Origin: Ensifer adhaerens
GTDB taxonomy: Bacteria; Pseudomonadota; Alphaproteobacteria; Rhizobiales; Rhizobiaceae
Length of the DNA: 64,000 nucleotides
NCBI RefSeq assembly: GCF_000697965.2
Contig: NZ_CP015882.1
Coordinates: 682,001-746,000 of the forward strand
Reading direction: 5' to 3'
Below are positions 34,346 to 42,046 of this stretch, in pieces. Position 1 is the stretch's first letter; each line of letters starts with the position of its first letter. The translations under genes and the position numbers were made by a program. The notes beneath the pieces were generated by a model. It saw nothing but the letters and a program-made list of their open reading frames with translations, had not been told where the DNA came from and made no database searches.

Positions 34346-34981
34346 ATGAAAGCGATCGGATCGCTGGCATTTGGCATCGCATTGTCCGTTTGCGCCAGCG
34401 CCGCGGCTGCGTCCGTCGCCTCACTCGTGCTGGCCAAGCCCACCGAACCTCCTCTGCTGAAGTCGGCTTCGGCTCCAGATCTTTGGACCGCAACACCGGT
34501 CCGGATCGACCGGAGCCAGCAGAACTACCAGCGTTTGCCGCCCGTCTATTCCACTTACGTCACGAACCCGGTTTCGGCGAAGCGAACATCGGGGCGTCTG
34601 GCACTCACCGCTCCAACCTTGGTGACCTCCCATACCGGCCTCTCGACAGCCCACCGCGATTGGTGCTCAAGCCGCTACCGGTCCTATAACCCCGAAACCA
34701 ACGCGTACCGTTCATACGGTGGACAAATACGAACGTGCCAGTCGCCTTACGCGGTCATGTACCCGATCCACAAAGACCGGACGGCGCAAATCGATCGGCG
34801 GTTCGTGGGCTACGCGACGGCCGAACCGCGTACCGTCTCGTGTACCGTCCGCTATCAGTCGTATCGAGCCGATGACAACACCTACCAGCCCTACAACGGC
34901 CCTCGAAGGCACTGCCTTTATCCATCCCAAGATGCGCGCCTCGAAGCGAGCAACAGCGTGCGGCCCGTGTCGGGGCGATGA
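34346..34981 (+). CDS. BA14K-like exported protein with two repeats
   Basis: 211 residues with a signal peptide (ALSVCASAAAAS). Two BA14K-type motifs: HRDWCSSRYRSYNPETNAYR with SYGGQIRTCQSPY, and TVSCTVRYQSYRADDNTYQ with PYNGPRRHC (consensus W-C-x-x-R-Y-x-S-Y-[DN]-x-x-x-x-x-Y-x-x-Y-x-G-x-x-x-x-C). BA14K proteins are small exported proteins, immunoreactive in Brucella. The two Cys per repeat may pair. ATG 34346 has GAGGAG upstream. Confidence 0.8.
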   Translation: MKAIGSLAFGIALSVCASAAAASVASLVLAKPTEPPLLKSASAPDLWTATPVRIDRSQQNYQRLPPVYSTYVTNPVSAKRTSGRLALTAPTLVTSHTGLSTAHRDWCSSRYRSYNPETNAYRSYGGQIRTCQSPYAVMYPIHKDRTAQIDRRFVGYATAEPRTVSCTVRYQSYRADDNTYQPYNGPRRHCLYPSQDARLEASNSVRPVSGR

Positions 34982-35161
34982 GCAGCCCGCAAGTCAACTG
35001 CGGCACGAACATTCTTCGGCGGCACCGGCCTCTCCCGGGCGTGCGTTGCGACGGCTGAGGCATTCAAGGGATCGCGATCCCGATGGATAGCGAGAGTAAA
35101 GCGGAAGAATGAGCGTTCGTCCGGCTATCCAACCTCTACCGGAACATGGAGATGCAAAGAG

Positions 35162-36382
35162 TTGGAGAAAATCACGCGAAAGCGCAAATTGCGGTCCAAT
35201 CGGCCACTGTGGTCCAACACGCGTCATATCAAGGTTGTCGCGCAAAGTCGCATCTCCGTTGACAAAGTCGATGTGTTGATCGTCGGCGCCGGCATCGGAG
35301 GGGCGCTGATGGCGTTGTCCCTTGCCAAGCGAGACATGAAAATTCTCGTCGTCGACCGACGCTGGCCGGTACAAGGCAGCACTTTGGCGAGCACTGCGAT
35401 GATCCAGCACGAGATCGATGTGCCGCTCCACCAGCTCACCACGATGATTGGGCAGGACAAGGCGCGGCGCGCATGGCAACGCTCCGCAAGAGCAGTGGAA
35501 GCACTGATCACGCTCATCGACAGTCTTGGAATCGACTGTGGCTTTGAACAAAAGAAGTCTCTTTATCTGTCCGGCAATGCCTATGGTGCCCGCGCGCTTC
35601 GCTTGGAAATCGACGCGCGGCAGGCCGCTGGCATTTCAGCAAGGTTTCTCAAGTCTGCTTGCTTGCGCGAAGAGTTCGGTCTCAATCGGACTGCGGCAAT
35701 CGAGTCCGATATTTCTGCAGCCGCAAATCCGGCGCAATTGACAGCCGGCTTGTGGCGCAAAGCCCAGAGGGACGGTGTTTCGCTCATAGGCGACACGGAG
35801 ATTACCGACGTACGCAGCGTTGAAGGATGGAACGCCGCTGCGACCTCGACAGGCGAAATCATACTGGCCAAGCACGTTGTGTTTTGCACGGGCTACGAGT
35901 TTCTCGACGTCGTGGCCCACCAAGGCCATCGGATGGTATCCACCTGGGCTCTTGCGACTAAGCCGCACCATCCACGGCCTGACTGGCTTAAGAACTATGT
36001 TCTTTGGGAGGCATCCGATCCATACCTCTATTTTCGCTCGACCAAGGATGGTCGCGTGATTGTTGGAGGGGAGGACGAAGAAAGCGCCACCGCATTTGCG
36101 GACCCTATCAAGCTTAGAGCCAAATCCCAGATCTTGCGCGCAAAGCTGTCGGCGCTCCTGGAAATACCAATCGGCGAACCGGATTATCTTTGGGCCGCGC
36201 CTTTTGGCATTACCTCTGACGGATTGCCGCTTATCGGAAACGTTCCGGGGCTGGAGAATGTCTATGCTGTGATGGGTTATGGGGGCAATGGCATTACCTA
36301 CAGCCAGATCGCTGCGGAGATCGTGTCGTCAGAGATTTTGGGCTACCGCGACCCAGATAGCGAATTGTTTGCCTTTCGCTGA
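35162..36382 (+). CDS. FAD-dependent oxidoreductase (DAO family)
   Basis: 406 residues. N-terminal Rossmann FAD motif DVLIVGAGIGGALMALSLAK (about residue 37), conserved DRR at the end of beta-2, STLASTAMIQHEID substrate-side segment, and the C-terminal FAD-contact region GLPLIGNVPGLENVYAVMGY with GGNGITYSQIAAE. DAO enzymes oxidise amino acids or amines; the substrate is unknown. Start TTG 35162 has GGAG at 10 nt and is the only candidate in the track near the fold; the first ~30 residues are basic and atypical, so an internal start is possible. A terminator follows. Confidence 0.85.
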   Translation: MEKITRKRKLRSNRPLWSNTRHIKVVAQSRISVDKVDVLIVGAGIGGALMALSLAKRDMKILVVDRRWPVQGSTLASTAMIQHEIDVPLHQLTTMIGQDKARRAWQRSARAVEALITLIDSLGIDCGFEQKKSLYLSGNAYGARALRLEIDARQAAGISARFLKSACLREEFGLNRTAAIESDISAAANPAQLTAGLWRKAQRDGVSLIGDTEITDVRSVEGWNAAATSTGEIILAKHVVFCTGYEFLDVVAHQGHRMVSTWALATKPHHPRPDWLKNYVLWEASDPYLYFRSTKDGRVIVGGEDEESATAFADPIKLRAKSQILRAKLSALLEIPIGEPDYLWAAPFGITSDGLPLIGNVPGLENVYAVMGYGGNGITYSQIAAEIVSSEILGYRDPDSELFAFR

Positions 36383-36406
36383 GCTTTGAAGCCAGGCAGC
36401 AAGCAG

Positions 36407-36431
36407 AAAGGCCGCCGGAACGGCGGCCTTT
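36407..36431. terminator. Bidirectional rho-independent terminator
   Basis: AAAGGCCGCC, a 5-base loop GGAAC, then GGCGGCCTTT: a 10-bp perfect stem with A/T flanks usable in both directions. It stands between the convergent oxidoreductase and CsbD genes. The GGAAC in its loop is not a promoter. Confidence 0.85.
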
Positions 36432-36459
36432 GAACATAAAGAGTGGAGGTAGCTTTGGA

Positions 36460-36666
36460 TCAATGGAAACGCTGGTTTGAATACCAGTCGTCGATATCTT
36501 TCCTCGCCTGATCCTTGGCATATCCATAACGCTCCTGGATCTTGCCTTCGAGTTGCTCGCGTTTACCGTTGATCTGGTCGAGGTCATCGTCGGTGAGTTT
36601 GCCCCACTGCTCCTTGACCTTACCCTTAATCTGCTTCCAGTTGCCTTCAACACGGTTCCAATCCAT
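36460..36666 (-). CDS. CsbD-like stress protein
   Basis: 68 residues, full CsbD family: MDWNRVEGNWKQIKGKVKEQ, WGKLTDDDLDQINGKREQLE, GKIQERYGYAKDQARKDID. CsbD proteins are small, hydrophilic, general-stress-induced proteins of unknown activity. ATG 36666 has GGAG about 10 nt upstream. One of the three exact-consensus N16 EcfG promoters in the window drives it. Confidence 0.93.
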   Translation of the reverse strand: MDWNRVEGNWKQIKGKVKEQWGKLTDDDLDQINGKREQLEGKIQERYGYAKDQARKDIDDWYSNQRFH

Positions 36667-36705
36667 TTTGGGGACGCTCCATTGCTATTTCAGGTACATT
36701 TCTTG

Positions 36706-36730
36706 AACGAGTGAGCTACGCACTTGTTCC
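36706..36730 (-). promoter_or_regulatory. EcfG-type promoter for the CsbD gene
   Basis: Reverse strand GGAAC-N16-CGTT, exact consensus, 40 bp from the ATG at 36666. Confidence 0.8.
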
Positions 36731-36912
36731 GTTATTTGTTGAGACGAATGATGGTGCTGTTTGTCGGGCGCGGCTCTATGAACCTCGAGACAGTTTAGCC
36801 GACTGCAGGCCCTGCCTCGTTGGTTTAGGCAATGCTTATCCGTTGCCAGCGGCATTATGCCGGTATGCCGGCAACGGATGAATTTAGGACCCGAGAAGAC
36901 GCCTTGGGGACA

Positions 36913-37512
36913 TCAGCGCCTGTAGCGCCGCCGCTCCTGTTCAACCTCATCGGGAGTATAGGGAGCGAGCGTCGGATCAAAGCGCCGCCAGCCCTGCTCT
37001 GAATAAGAAGCTCGACGCTGCACCGGGTCGACCCAGCTACCGCGGCGTAGGATCGCTTCGGCATCCGCCTGGAGCGCGTCGTCGACCCGTGCCGTGACGA
37101 CCGCGCCACCGCGCCGTACGCCTTCCGCATAGACATGGGCATGTTCTTCCGGAACGCCCGAATCCGTCATCGCTCCGATAATCCCGCCGGCGGCACCACC
37201 TGCTACCGCGCCGGCGGCAGCACCCGCCGCGGTCGCGGCAAGCCAACCGGCTGCGACCACCGGACCGACACCCGGGATGGCCATGACCCCAAGGCCAGTC
37301 AACAGGCCGCCAATGCCACCGACCGCAGCGCCGACACCGGCGCCTGTCCCAGCGCCTTCAGCCGCGTTGCTTTCGTTTGCAGTGCCGTACCGATCCCCAA
37401 CATTGTTGGAAACGATGCTGATGTCGTCCGACGGCACGCCGCGATCTTCAAGGGCTGACACAGCGGCGCGGGCGTCCGAATAGTCGTCAAAAAGTCCACT
37501 AACGGTTTTCAT
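36913..37512 (-). CDS. General stress protein (YflT/GSP17M-like) with glycine-zipper region
   Basis: 199 residues. N-terminal domain MKTVSGLFDDYSDARAAVSA, then LEDRGVPSDDISIVSNN, resembles the GSP17M/YflT domain. A long Gly/Ala-rich hydrophobic part follows (about 55-118, AGVGAAVGGIGGLLTGLGVM, GAVAGGAAGGIIGAM), which could be membrane-associated. The C-terminal part (HAHVYAEGVRRGGAVVTARV, DPVQRRASY, RRRYRR) is basic. ATG 37512 has GAGG at 8 nt. It lies 21 bp downstream of the PepSY gene and is likely co-transcribed. Confidence 0.85.
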   Translation of the reverse strand: MKTVSGLFDDYSDARAAVSALEDRGVPSDDISIVSNNVGDRYGTANESNAAEGAGTGAGVGAAVGGIGGLLTGLGVMAIPGVGPVVAAGWLAATAAGAAAGAVAGGAAGGIIGAMTDSGVPEEHAHVYAEGVRRGGAVVTARVDDALQADAEAILRRGSWVDPVQRRASYSEQGWRRFDPTLAPYTPDEVEQERRRYRR

Positions 37513-37533
37513 GGGGATTTCCTCGTTCTGGAG

Positions 37534-37854
37534 TTAGTTGGCAACAATGTTGCCCTGGTAGTCGAGCGCGACCTGCATGGATTTGCCGTCCTTCGAGGCA
37601 GTTGCACGCCAGACGCCCTTGTCGTCGAGCTTTAGACCGGTCACATCGGTGTAGCCGGCATCAGTAAGGCGATCCTTGGCCTGTTCTTCAGTGAAACTGT
37701 TGGCACCGGCGACGGGCGCTGTTGGATTGGTGGTGTCTGGTGTTGCCACGGCAGGCGTATCACCATCTGCCGTAGCGGGAGGTGTGGCGGTCTGCGCGAG
37801 CGCGCCCAAACTCGATACGCCGAGGAAGACCGCGGCTAGCAGGATATTTTTCAT
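37534..37854 (-). CDS. Exported PepSY-domain protein
   Basis: 106 residues: signal peptide (MKNILLAAVFLGVSSLGALA), a Pro/Thr/Ala-rich linker, then a PepSY-like fold (FTEEQAKDRLTDAGYTDVTG, LKLDDKGVWRATASKDGK, VALDYQGNIVAN). Periplasmic; PepSY domains are often protease-inhibitory. ATG 37854 has GAGG 9 nt upstream. First gene of a pair with the GSP17M-like gene; no EcfG-type motif was found in its upstream region. Confidence 0.85.
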   Translation of the reverse strand: MKNILLAAVFLGVSSLGALAQTATPPATADGDTPAVATPDTTNPTAPVAGANSFTEEQAKDRLTDAGYTDVTGLKLDDKGVWRATASKDGKSMQVALDYQGNIVAN

Positions 37855-38023
37855 GATTTTGTTCCTCGTTTCGATCCTCGAGATGCGGGCATCCGGAGGA
37901 AAAATTTGAGATCATAAGAGCCACATCTCCGTTCGTTTCGACCCGGTGAGCAGCATGATGGATTATATGCAGCAGACTGAGGGAACACTGCGCTTCAGCA
38001 TCAATGCTCCCTTCGGACGGACT

Positions 38024-38275
38024 CTACATGGCGTCCATGCCCTTGATGGCATTGTCGAGATGCGACGTGCATTTCTCCATGTCGTTCGCCATCATGGCAT
38101 CTCTCGCCATGGTGAGTTCCTTGGTGGACTCGATCTTTTTTGCGCCGTCGGAGATTTGCGCGACTTGCTGTTCGGCCTTAGCGATTGAAGCTTCATCGCA
38201 AACGACCTTTTGCTGTGCCAGAGCGGGGCTGGCAAATGCCGCGATGAGGGCGAAAGTAGCAATCCGTTTCAGCAT
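38024..38275 (-). CDS. Small exported hypothetical protein
   Basis: 83 residues: signal peptide (MLKRIATFALIAAFASPALA) and a helical mature part with two cysteines (VVCDEASIAKAEQQVAQISD, MEKCTSHLDNAIKGMDAM). Likely periplasmic; no family recognised. ATG 38275 has GGAG at 9 nt; in-frame starts at 38290 and 38332 would put residues ahead of the signal peptide. Controlled by an EcfG-type promoter. Confidence 0.75.
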   Translation of the reverse strand: MLKRIATFALIAAFASPALAQQKVVCDEASIAKAEQQVAQISDGAKKIESTKELTMARDAMMANDMEKCTSHLDNAIKGMDAM

Positions 38276-38324
38276 TTGTATGTTCTCCATTGGGCCGATA
38301 CGACACCGGCGTTCACCGCGATTG

Positions 38325-38350
38325 AACGGCAAAACGGGTCGTTCTGTTCC
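38325..38350 (-). promoter_or_regulatory. EcfG-type promoter for the gene at 38275
   Basis: Reverse strand GGAAC-N17-CGTT, 49 bp from the ATG. Confidence 0.7.
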
Positions 38351-38520
38351 GTTGATAGCGGGCCGAAAAGCGAAGTTTTTTCAAGGAACATCCAAGCGTT
38401 TGGTGCGTTAGGAGCGCGTGCAACTGTGGGTCTAGATGTGCGCTTTTTATGGGCTTTTGGCCGCCTTGAGAGTGAACAGCGAGCGCGGGTGCCGGTGCAT
38501 AGGACGGAGGGCTTTGCGCG

Positions 38521-38973
38521 CTAGTCTTGTGGGTGGTCGTCAGGGGCGAAGATGCTCCCCGTCTCATCGCCATCCCAGTAGGTGACTTTCGACGCGTGAA
38601 CCTTGATCATTAAAAGACCGGGTGTGTCCACGCCTTGGGGAAACCATCTTTCAAGCTCGCTCATCCAATGCTCGGCAAACGTCTGCTTGTCACCCACGAG
38701 CGAAGCATTCCCTTGGATTGCAATGAAAATACCGGGTTTGCCGAGAAGGCTCGGACGAGCGGTGTAAGTCAGGGCTACCTTCGGATCTGCCTTGATCTCG
38801 GTGATTTTTTGTGACTGCTCAAAGCAAAAGAACCAGGTGTCCCCCCTATAGTCCACGTCGCCATTGTTGCTCATTGGTCGACTGGAGATGGTTCCGTCTG
38901 CCTTCTTTGTCGAAAGCATGCCGAAGTCGATATTCTTCAGTTCGTTGGAGATGTCGTTGAGCGTCAAAGTCAT
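38521..38973 (-). CDS. Pyridoxamine 5'-phosphate oxidase-fold general stress protein
   Basis: 150 residues: LKNIDFGMLSTKKADGTISS, RPMSNNGDVDYRGDTWFFCF, KITEIKADPKVALTYTARPS, WMSELERWFPQG and ASKVTYWDGDE. This is the PPOX-like split-barrel family of general stress proteins that bind flavin. ATG 38973 follows GGGAG; the longer in-frame start at 39033 lies upstream of the promoter and is rejected. An EcfG-type promoter is present. Confidence 0.9.
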   Translation of the reverse strand: MTLTLNDISNELKNIDFGMLSTKKADGTISSRPMSNNGDVDYRGDTWFFCFEQSQKITEIKADPKVALTYTARPSLLGKPGIFIAIQGNASLVGDKQTFAEHWMSELERWFPQGVDTPGLLMIKVHASKVTYWDGDETGSIFAPDDHPQD

Positions 38974-39001
38974 CGTGCACTCCCGTTGGCGTTCAGGTCC
39001 T

Positions 39002-39026
39002 AACCGCGAGAGCACAAACAGGTTCC
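39002..39026 (-). promoter_or_regulatory. EcfG-type promoter for the PPOX-fold gene
   Basis: Reverse strand GGAAC-N16-GGTT, 29 bp from the ATG at 38973. Confidence 0.7.
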
Positions 39027-39054
39027 TTGACACCGCCCTGGCGCACGTCGTCGG

Positions 39055-39462
39055 TCACGGTTCGCTGAAACCGGTCGCGGAAACACGGGAGCGACCTGCA
39101 GGATCGTTGCGAAAGATCAGTCCACCCCGCGCCTTCGATCGCGCAGGCACGTAGTCAAGCGTGATCTCCGCGGTCTCTATGACATTATCGTTGTCGGTGA
39201 TTTCGCCACGTACGACGACGGCGGCCGCCGTTCGGTCGGCTGCATTGTTAACATCGAACATGACCAGATATCCGCCAGCACTCCCCGCGCTGCTGACGAT
39301 CGTCACCGAGAGGTCCGGAGGCCCATCGGCCTGGGTTGCAGCCTGATAGCTGATCCAGCCAATAAGCGCCGTGATCAGGATGGTGGAAACCGCACCGGTC
39401 GTCCATTCGATCCAATGCGCTCGACGATTTTCAACGGAGCCTGGTTTCGGGGTCTTTGCCAT
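39055..39462 (-). CDS. TIGR02588 family protein
   Basis: 135 residues: short basic N-terminus, HWIEWTTGAVSTILITALIG membrane helix, then a beta-sandwich-like soluble part (PPDLSVTIVSSAGSAGGYLV, NNAADRTAAAVVVRGEITD, ETAEITLDYVPARSKARGGL). The family is found beside TIGR02587 genes, as here. ATG 39462 lies 9 bp after the stop of the TIGR02587 gene, with only a weak SD, so translational coupling is likely. Anchored, with the soluble part probably periplasmic. Function unknown. Confidence 0.85.
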   Translation of the reverse strand: MAKTPKPGSVENRRAHWIEWTTGAVSTILITALIGWISYQAATQADGPPDLSVTIVSSAGSAGGYLVMFDVNNAADRTAAAVVVRGEITDNDNVIETAEITLDYVPARSKARGGLIFRNDPAGRSRVSATGFSEP

Positions 39463-39470
39463 CACGTTAC

Positions 39471-40328
39471 CTACAGAATGAGGCGCGCTGCGGCTGCGCC
39501 GATTGCGCTCGGGAAGGCGAGGACAGCCGTGGCGACAATCGCTTGTGTTGGATCGAGGCCGTCCAGCCGATGAAACGTCCATAGGCAATAGAGGCTGATC
39601 GCGAATGCGATGACGTAACCCGGCGTTGTGAAGCGGATAAGGGCATGCCAGCCAGGTGTGTTCTCATCGAGTTCATGGCCGCCTATGAAAGACAGGGCGT
39701 AGACGAAGCCATGCATCAGCAGGATCGACGCCAAGATTGCGGCAATGGCGTGCCACAGCGACATCTTAAAGGATATCAGGATCATTTCTTCGGTTGGGGC
39801 GACGTTGAGACCGAGAAACAGAGCCCCAACGACCATCATAAAAAGTTCGCCACCGTAACCATCGCCCCGCGTCTCGCCGATCGGATCCTTCTCGTCCTCG
39901 CCGCTTTCGGTTCGTGTCCCCAGTTCGCTGCGGCCGAGCAAGGCGCCAATGCTGGCTGGGACCGCCTGAATGGCGATCATTCCAAGCACTTCCGGCAGGG
40001 CCTGGCCAATCTTTAGGACGCCAATCATGAAAAGAACAAAGACACTCGCCGCGATACCCAGGCAGTATGCAATGCTTGCGTCTCGCAGCGCTTCGCGCCA
40101 CGTCGATACATTTTCAAAGCCGATCCGACGCGCAAGGAGGACAAGCAGCGGAATGTTGACCACAAACAAAATAAGCAGCCGGTCGCGGTCGATGTAGAGG
40201 CCGAGTTCCCACATTTCCATCGTGAGGAACATAGGCAGCGCAAAAAGCAACGCGCCGGCGAAGCCGCGTGCGAGGCCCTTCGCGAAGCGGCCATGGTCAA
40301 AATCGGCCCGCGTCCCGCCCTTGGTCAT
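39471..40328 (-). CDS. TIGR02587 family integral membrane protein
   Basis: 285 residues with about seven hydrophobic segments. Characteristic pieces: RGFAGALLFALPMFLTMEMW, ELGLYIDRDRLLILFVVNIP, LGLNVAPTEEMILISFKMSL and HELDENTPGWHALIRFTTPG. Function unknown; conserved partner of TIGR02588. The ATG at 40328 is preceded by GAGAGGGAAAG. An exact-consensus EcfG promoter drives the two-gene unit. Confidence 0.88.
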   Translation of the reverse strand: MTKGGTRADFDHGRFAKGLARGFAGALLFALPMFLTMEMWELGLYIDRDRLLILFVVNIPLLVLLARRIGFENVSTWREALRDASIAYCLGIAASVFVLFMIGVLKIGQALPEVLGMIAIQAVPASIGALLGRSELGTRTESGEDEKDPIGETRGDGYGGELFMMVVGALFLGLNVAPTEEMILISFKMSLWHAIAAILASILLMHGFVYALSFIGGHELDENTPGWHALIRFTTPGYVIAFAISLYCLWTFHRLDGLDPTQAIVATAVLAFPSAIGAAAARLIL

Positions 40329-40390
40329 CTTTCCCTCTCAAGGTTGCTGTCGGCCTCGCAAGGACGCGGCAGCATTTCTCTGACAGAGGT

Positions 40391-40415
40391 AACGTCGAGA
40401 GACAGCGCAAGTTCC
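40391..40415 (-). promoter_or_regulatory. EcfG-type promoter for the TIGR02587-TIGR02588 unit
   Basis: Reverse strand GGAAC-N16-CGTT, exact consensus, 63 bp from the ATG at 40328. Confidence 0.78.
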
Positions 40416-40560
40416 TGATGTCCAGCCGGCCGGTCCAGCCCCTCAATGTCGGCGTTTCCTTGCTTGCATCGATCAAGTGCACATCGAACCCGTTCAGCCG
40501 TCCGCACTCCGGTGATCGCGACCGGCGCGTAGCGCTCATGCTTTCGTTGCTCAGGGCATT

Positions 40561-40585
40561 GGAACAATAACAACGTCCACGTCTT
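40561..40585 (+). promoter_or_regulatory. EcfG-type promoter for the PAS-HWE kinase gene
   Basis: GGAAC-N18-TT (N16 then TCTT), 58 bp before the ATG at 40644; divergent from the TIGR02587 promoter. Confidence 0.55.
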
Positions 40586-40643
40586 TCCACGGGGTTGGTA
40601 GCCCTTGGGAAAGGGAATGTTCGTGAAGTTGGAGCAGTAAGCT

Positions 40644-41669
40644 ATGCCCTTGGGTTCTTTCGACAAGGCGGGGAGTGAAGATATCTTGCGAGCGAGGCTT
40701 GCGGCCATTGTGGAGTCGTCCTTCGACGCCATCGTCAGCAAGGATCTCGATGGTACCGTGCGAACCTGGAACGGCGCAGCCGAACGCATGTTCGGCTACT
40801 CAGCCGAGGAGATGGTCGGGCGATCAATCCTGACGATCATACCCACTCATCTTCACGACGAAGAGCGAGATCTGCTGCAGCGCCTGCGCAAAGGTGAAAG
40901 GATTGAACCGTTCGAAACCGTCAGGCAGCGCAAGGACGGCAGCTTTGTAACCGTTTCGCTGACGATCTCCCCGATCCGCAACTCCAAGGGCCGCATCATC
41001 GGAGCATCCAAGGTTGCGCGCGACATCACATCCGCAAAGGACCGTGAAAGGCGAATTCGCCTGCTGCTGCGGGAGGTCAACCACCGGGTCAAGAACCACT
41101 ATGCCATCATTCTTTCGATGATCCGGCAGAGCAGGAGCGAAGAAACGGAACCTGCGGTTTTCCAGAAGGACCTTGAAAACCGCATATGGGCCCTTTCGGC
41201 ATCCCACGACCTGATTGCGTCGGCAGATTGGCAAGCAACAGATCTAAGAGGCCTGGTCGAAAAGCAGATCGCAGCGTTTCATGCTGAAGCGTTCTGTCAG
41301 ATTTCTGGCCCGGGCATCGCGCTTGCCCCAGCTGCAATCGAAAATCTTGGGATGGCGATCCACGAGTTAGCCCTTCATTCGTCAAAGGGCGGCGTATTGC
41401 GGTCGCGTGCCGGCACGATTTCAATTACCTGGGCGCTGGCCACTTCCCCGGCAGGCCTTGCCTTTTCGATGTCTTGGGATGAGCACCCTGGCCCTGAAGG
41501 TCGCGACTATCAGTTGCCGCGCTCGGGTTTTGGCGCGGTCGTTCTAAAGAGGACAGTGCCGCAGGCCCTAAACGCCAAGGTGGAATCCGCCCACGGAGAC
41601 GGATTTGCCCGGTGGCGGTTGGTCGGGCCCGCGGACCGCTTCCTGGAGTGGCCGCGCTTCTCTCTGTGA
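40644..41669 (+). CDS. PAS-domain HWE-type histidine kinase with a degenerate N-box
   Basis: 341 residues, no membrane segment. PAS about 15-135 (SFDAIVSKDLDGTVRTWNGA, RMFGYSAEEMVGRSI, VARDITSAKDRE). HWE phosphoacceptor His147 in LREVNHRVKNHYAIILSMIR. The ATP-binding part has MAIHELALHSSKGGVL at about 237-252 where the other two HWE kinases here read HELATNAAKYGAL or HELTTNAVKYGAL: the Mg-binding Asn is replaced by His. The W-x-E motif is kept (SWDEHPG). It may be a poor kinase or act as a phosphatase (inference). ATG 40644 has GGAG at 9 nt. EcfG-type promoter, so it could be a feedback element. Confidence 0.88.
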   Translation: MPLGSFDKAGSEDILRARLAAIVESSFDAIVSKDLDGTVRTWNGAAERMFGYSAEEMVGRSILTIIPTHLHDEERDLLQRLRKGERIEPFETVRQRKDGSFVTVSLTISPIRNSKGRIIGASKVARDITSAKDRERRIRLLLREVNHRVKNHYAIILSMIRQSRSEETEPAVFQKDLENRIWALSASHDLIASADWQATDLRGLVEKQIAAFHAEAFCQISGPGIALAPAAIENLGMAIHELALHSSKGGVLRSRAGTISITWALATSPAGLAFSMSWDEHPGPEGRDYQLPRSGFGAVVLKRTVPQALNAKVESAHGDGFARWRLVGPADRFLEWPRFSL

Positions 41670-42046
41670 AATCACTGCAGTGACCACTGTGCACTGTCAC
41701 CAAAATGTGACAGGCGGTGCCTGGCGAGAATGAGGTGGCGGCAGGGAGATGGAAAAAGAACGAGGGAGCCATAGTTAGAGCTCGCAAATTCAGCATTCCG
41801 CGGTTTAGCGGGAAAGGTTTTGGGGGCAGACGGGTGAACAAACGGCCTGTTATTTCAAAAGTTTGTACGCTTCGGCGGGCAGGTTTGATAATGCAACATA
41901 GAATCAGCGCGAATCCGTCAGGGCTGGTCGAATTCCGACTTCGGCAGGAACCGCCGCTGAACCAGAACGTCTTCGCAATCCAGCCACGCACCGTCAGCAC
42001 ACGGTCGCTGTTTCCACTCAATGCTTGCTCTTTCCTCGGAGTCTGA
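41670..42046. other. Intergenic leader of the CHASE3-kinase/CheR/CheB operon
   Basis: 377 bp. Contains a near-consensus EcfG -35 (GGAAC at 41947-41951) with N16-CGTC, one base off CGTT, about 75 bp before the kinase start; I regard this as a weak candidate. Open frames in the region lack an SD. Confidence 0.4.

Noticed and set aside
41947..41971. GGAAC-N16-CGTC before the CHASE3 kinase
   Set aside because: One base off the -10 and neither the N18 nor the N19 form ends in TT; kept only as a weak note, not called as a promoter.
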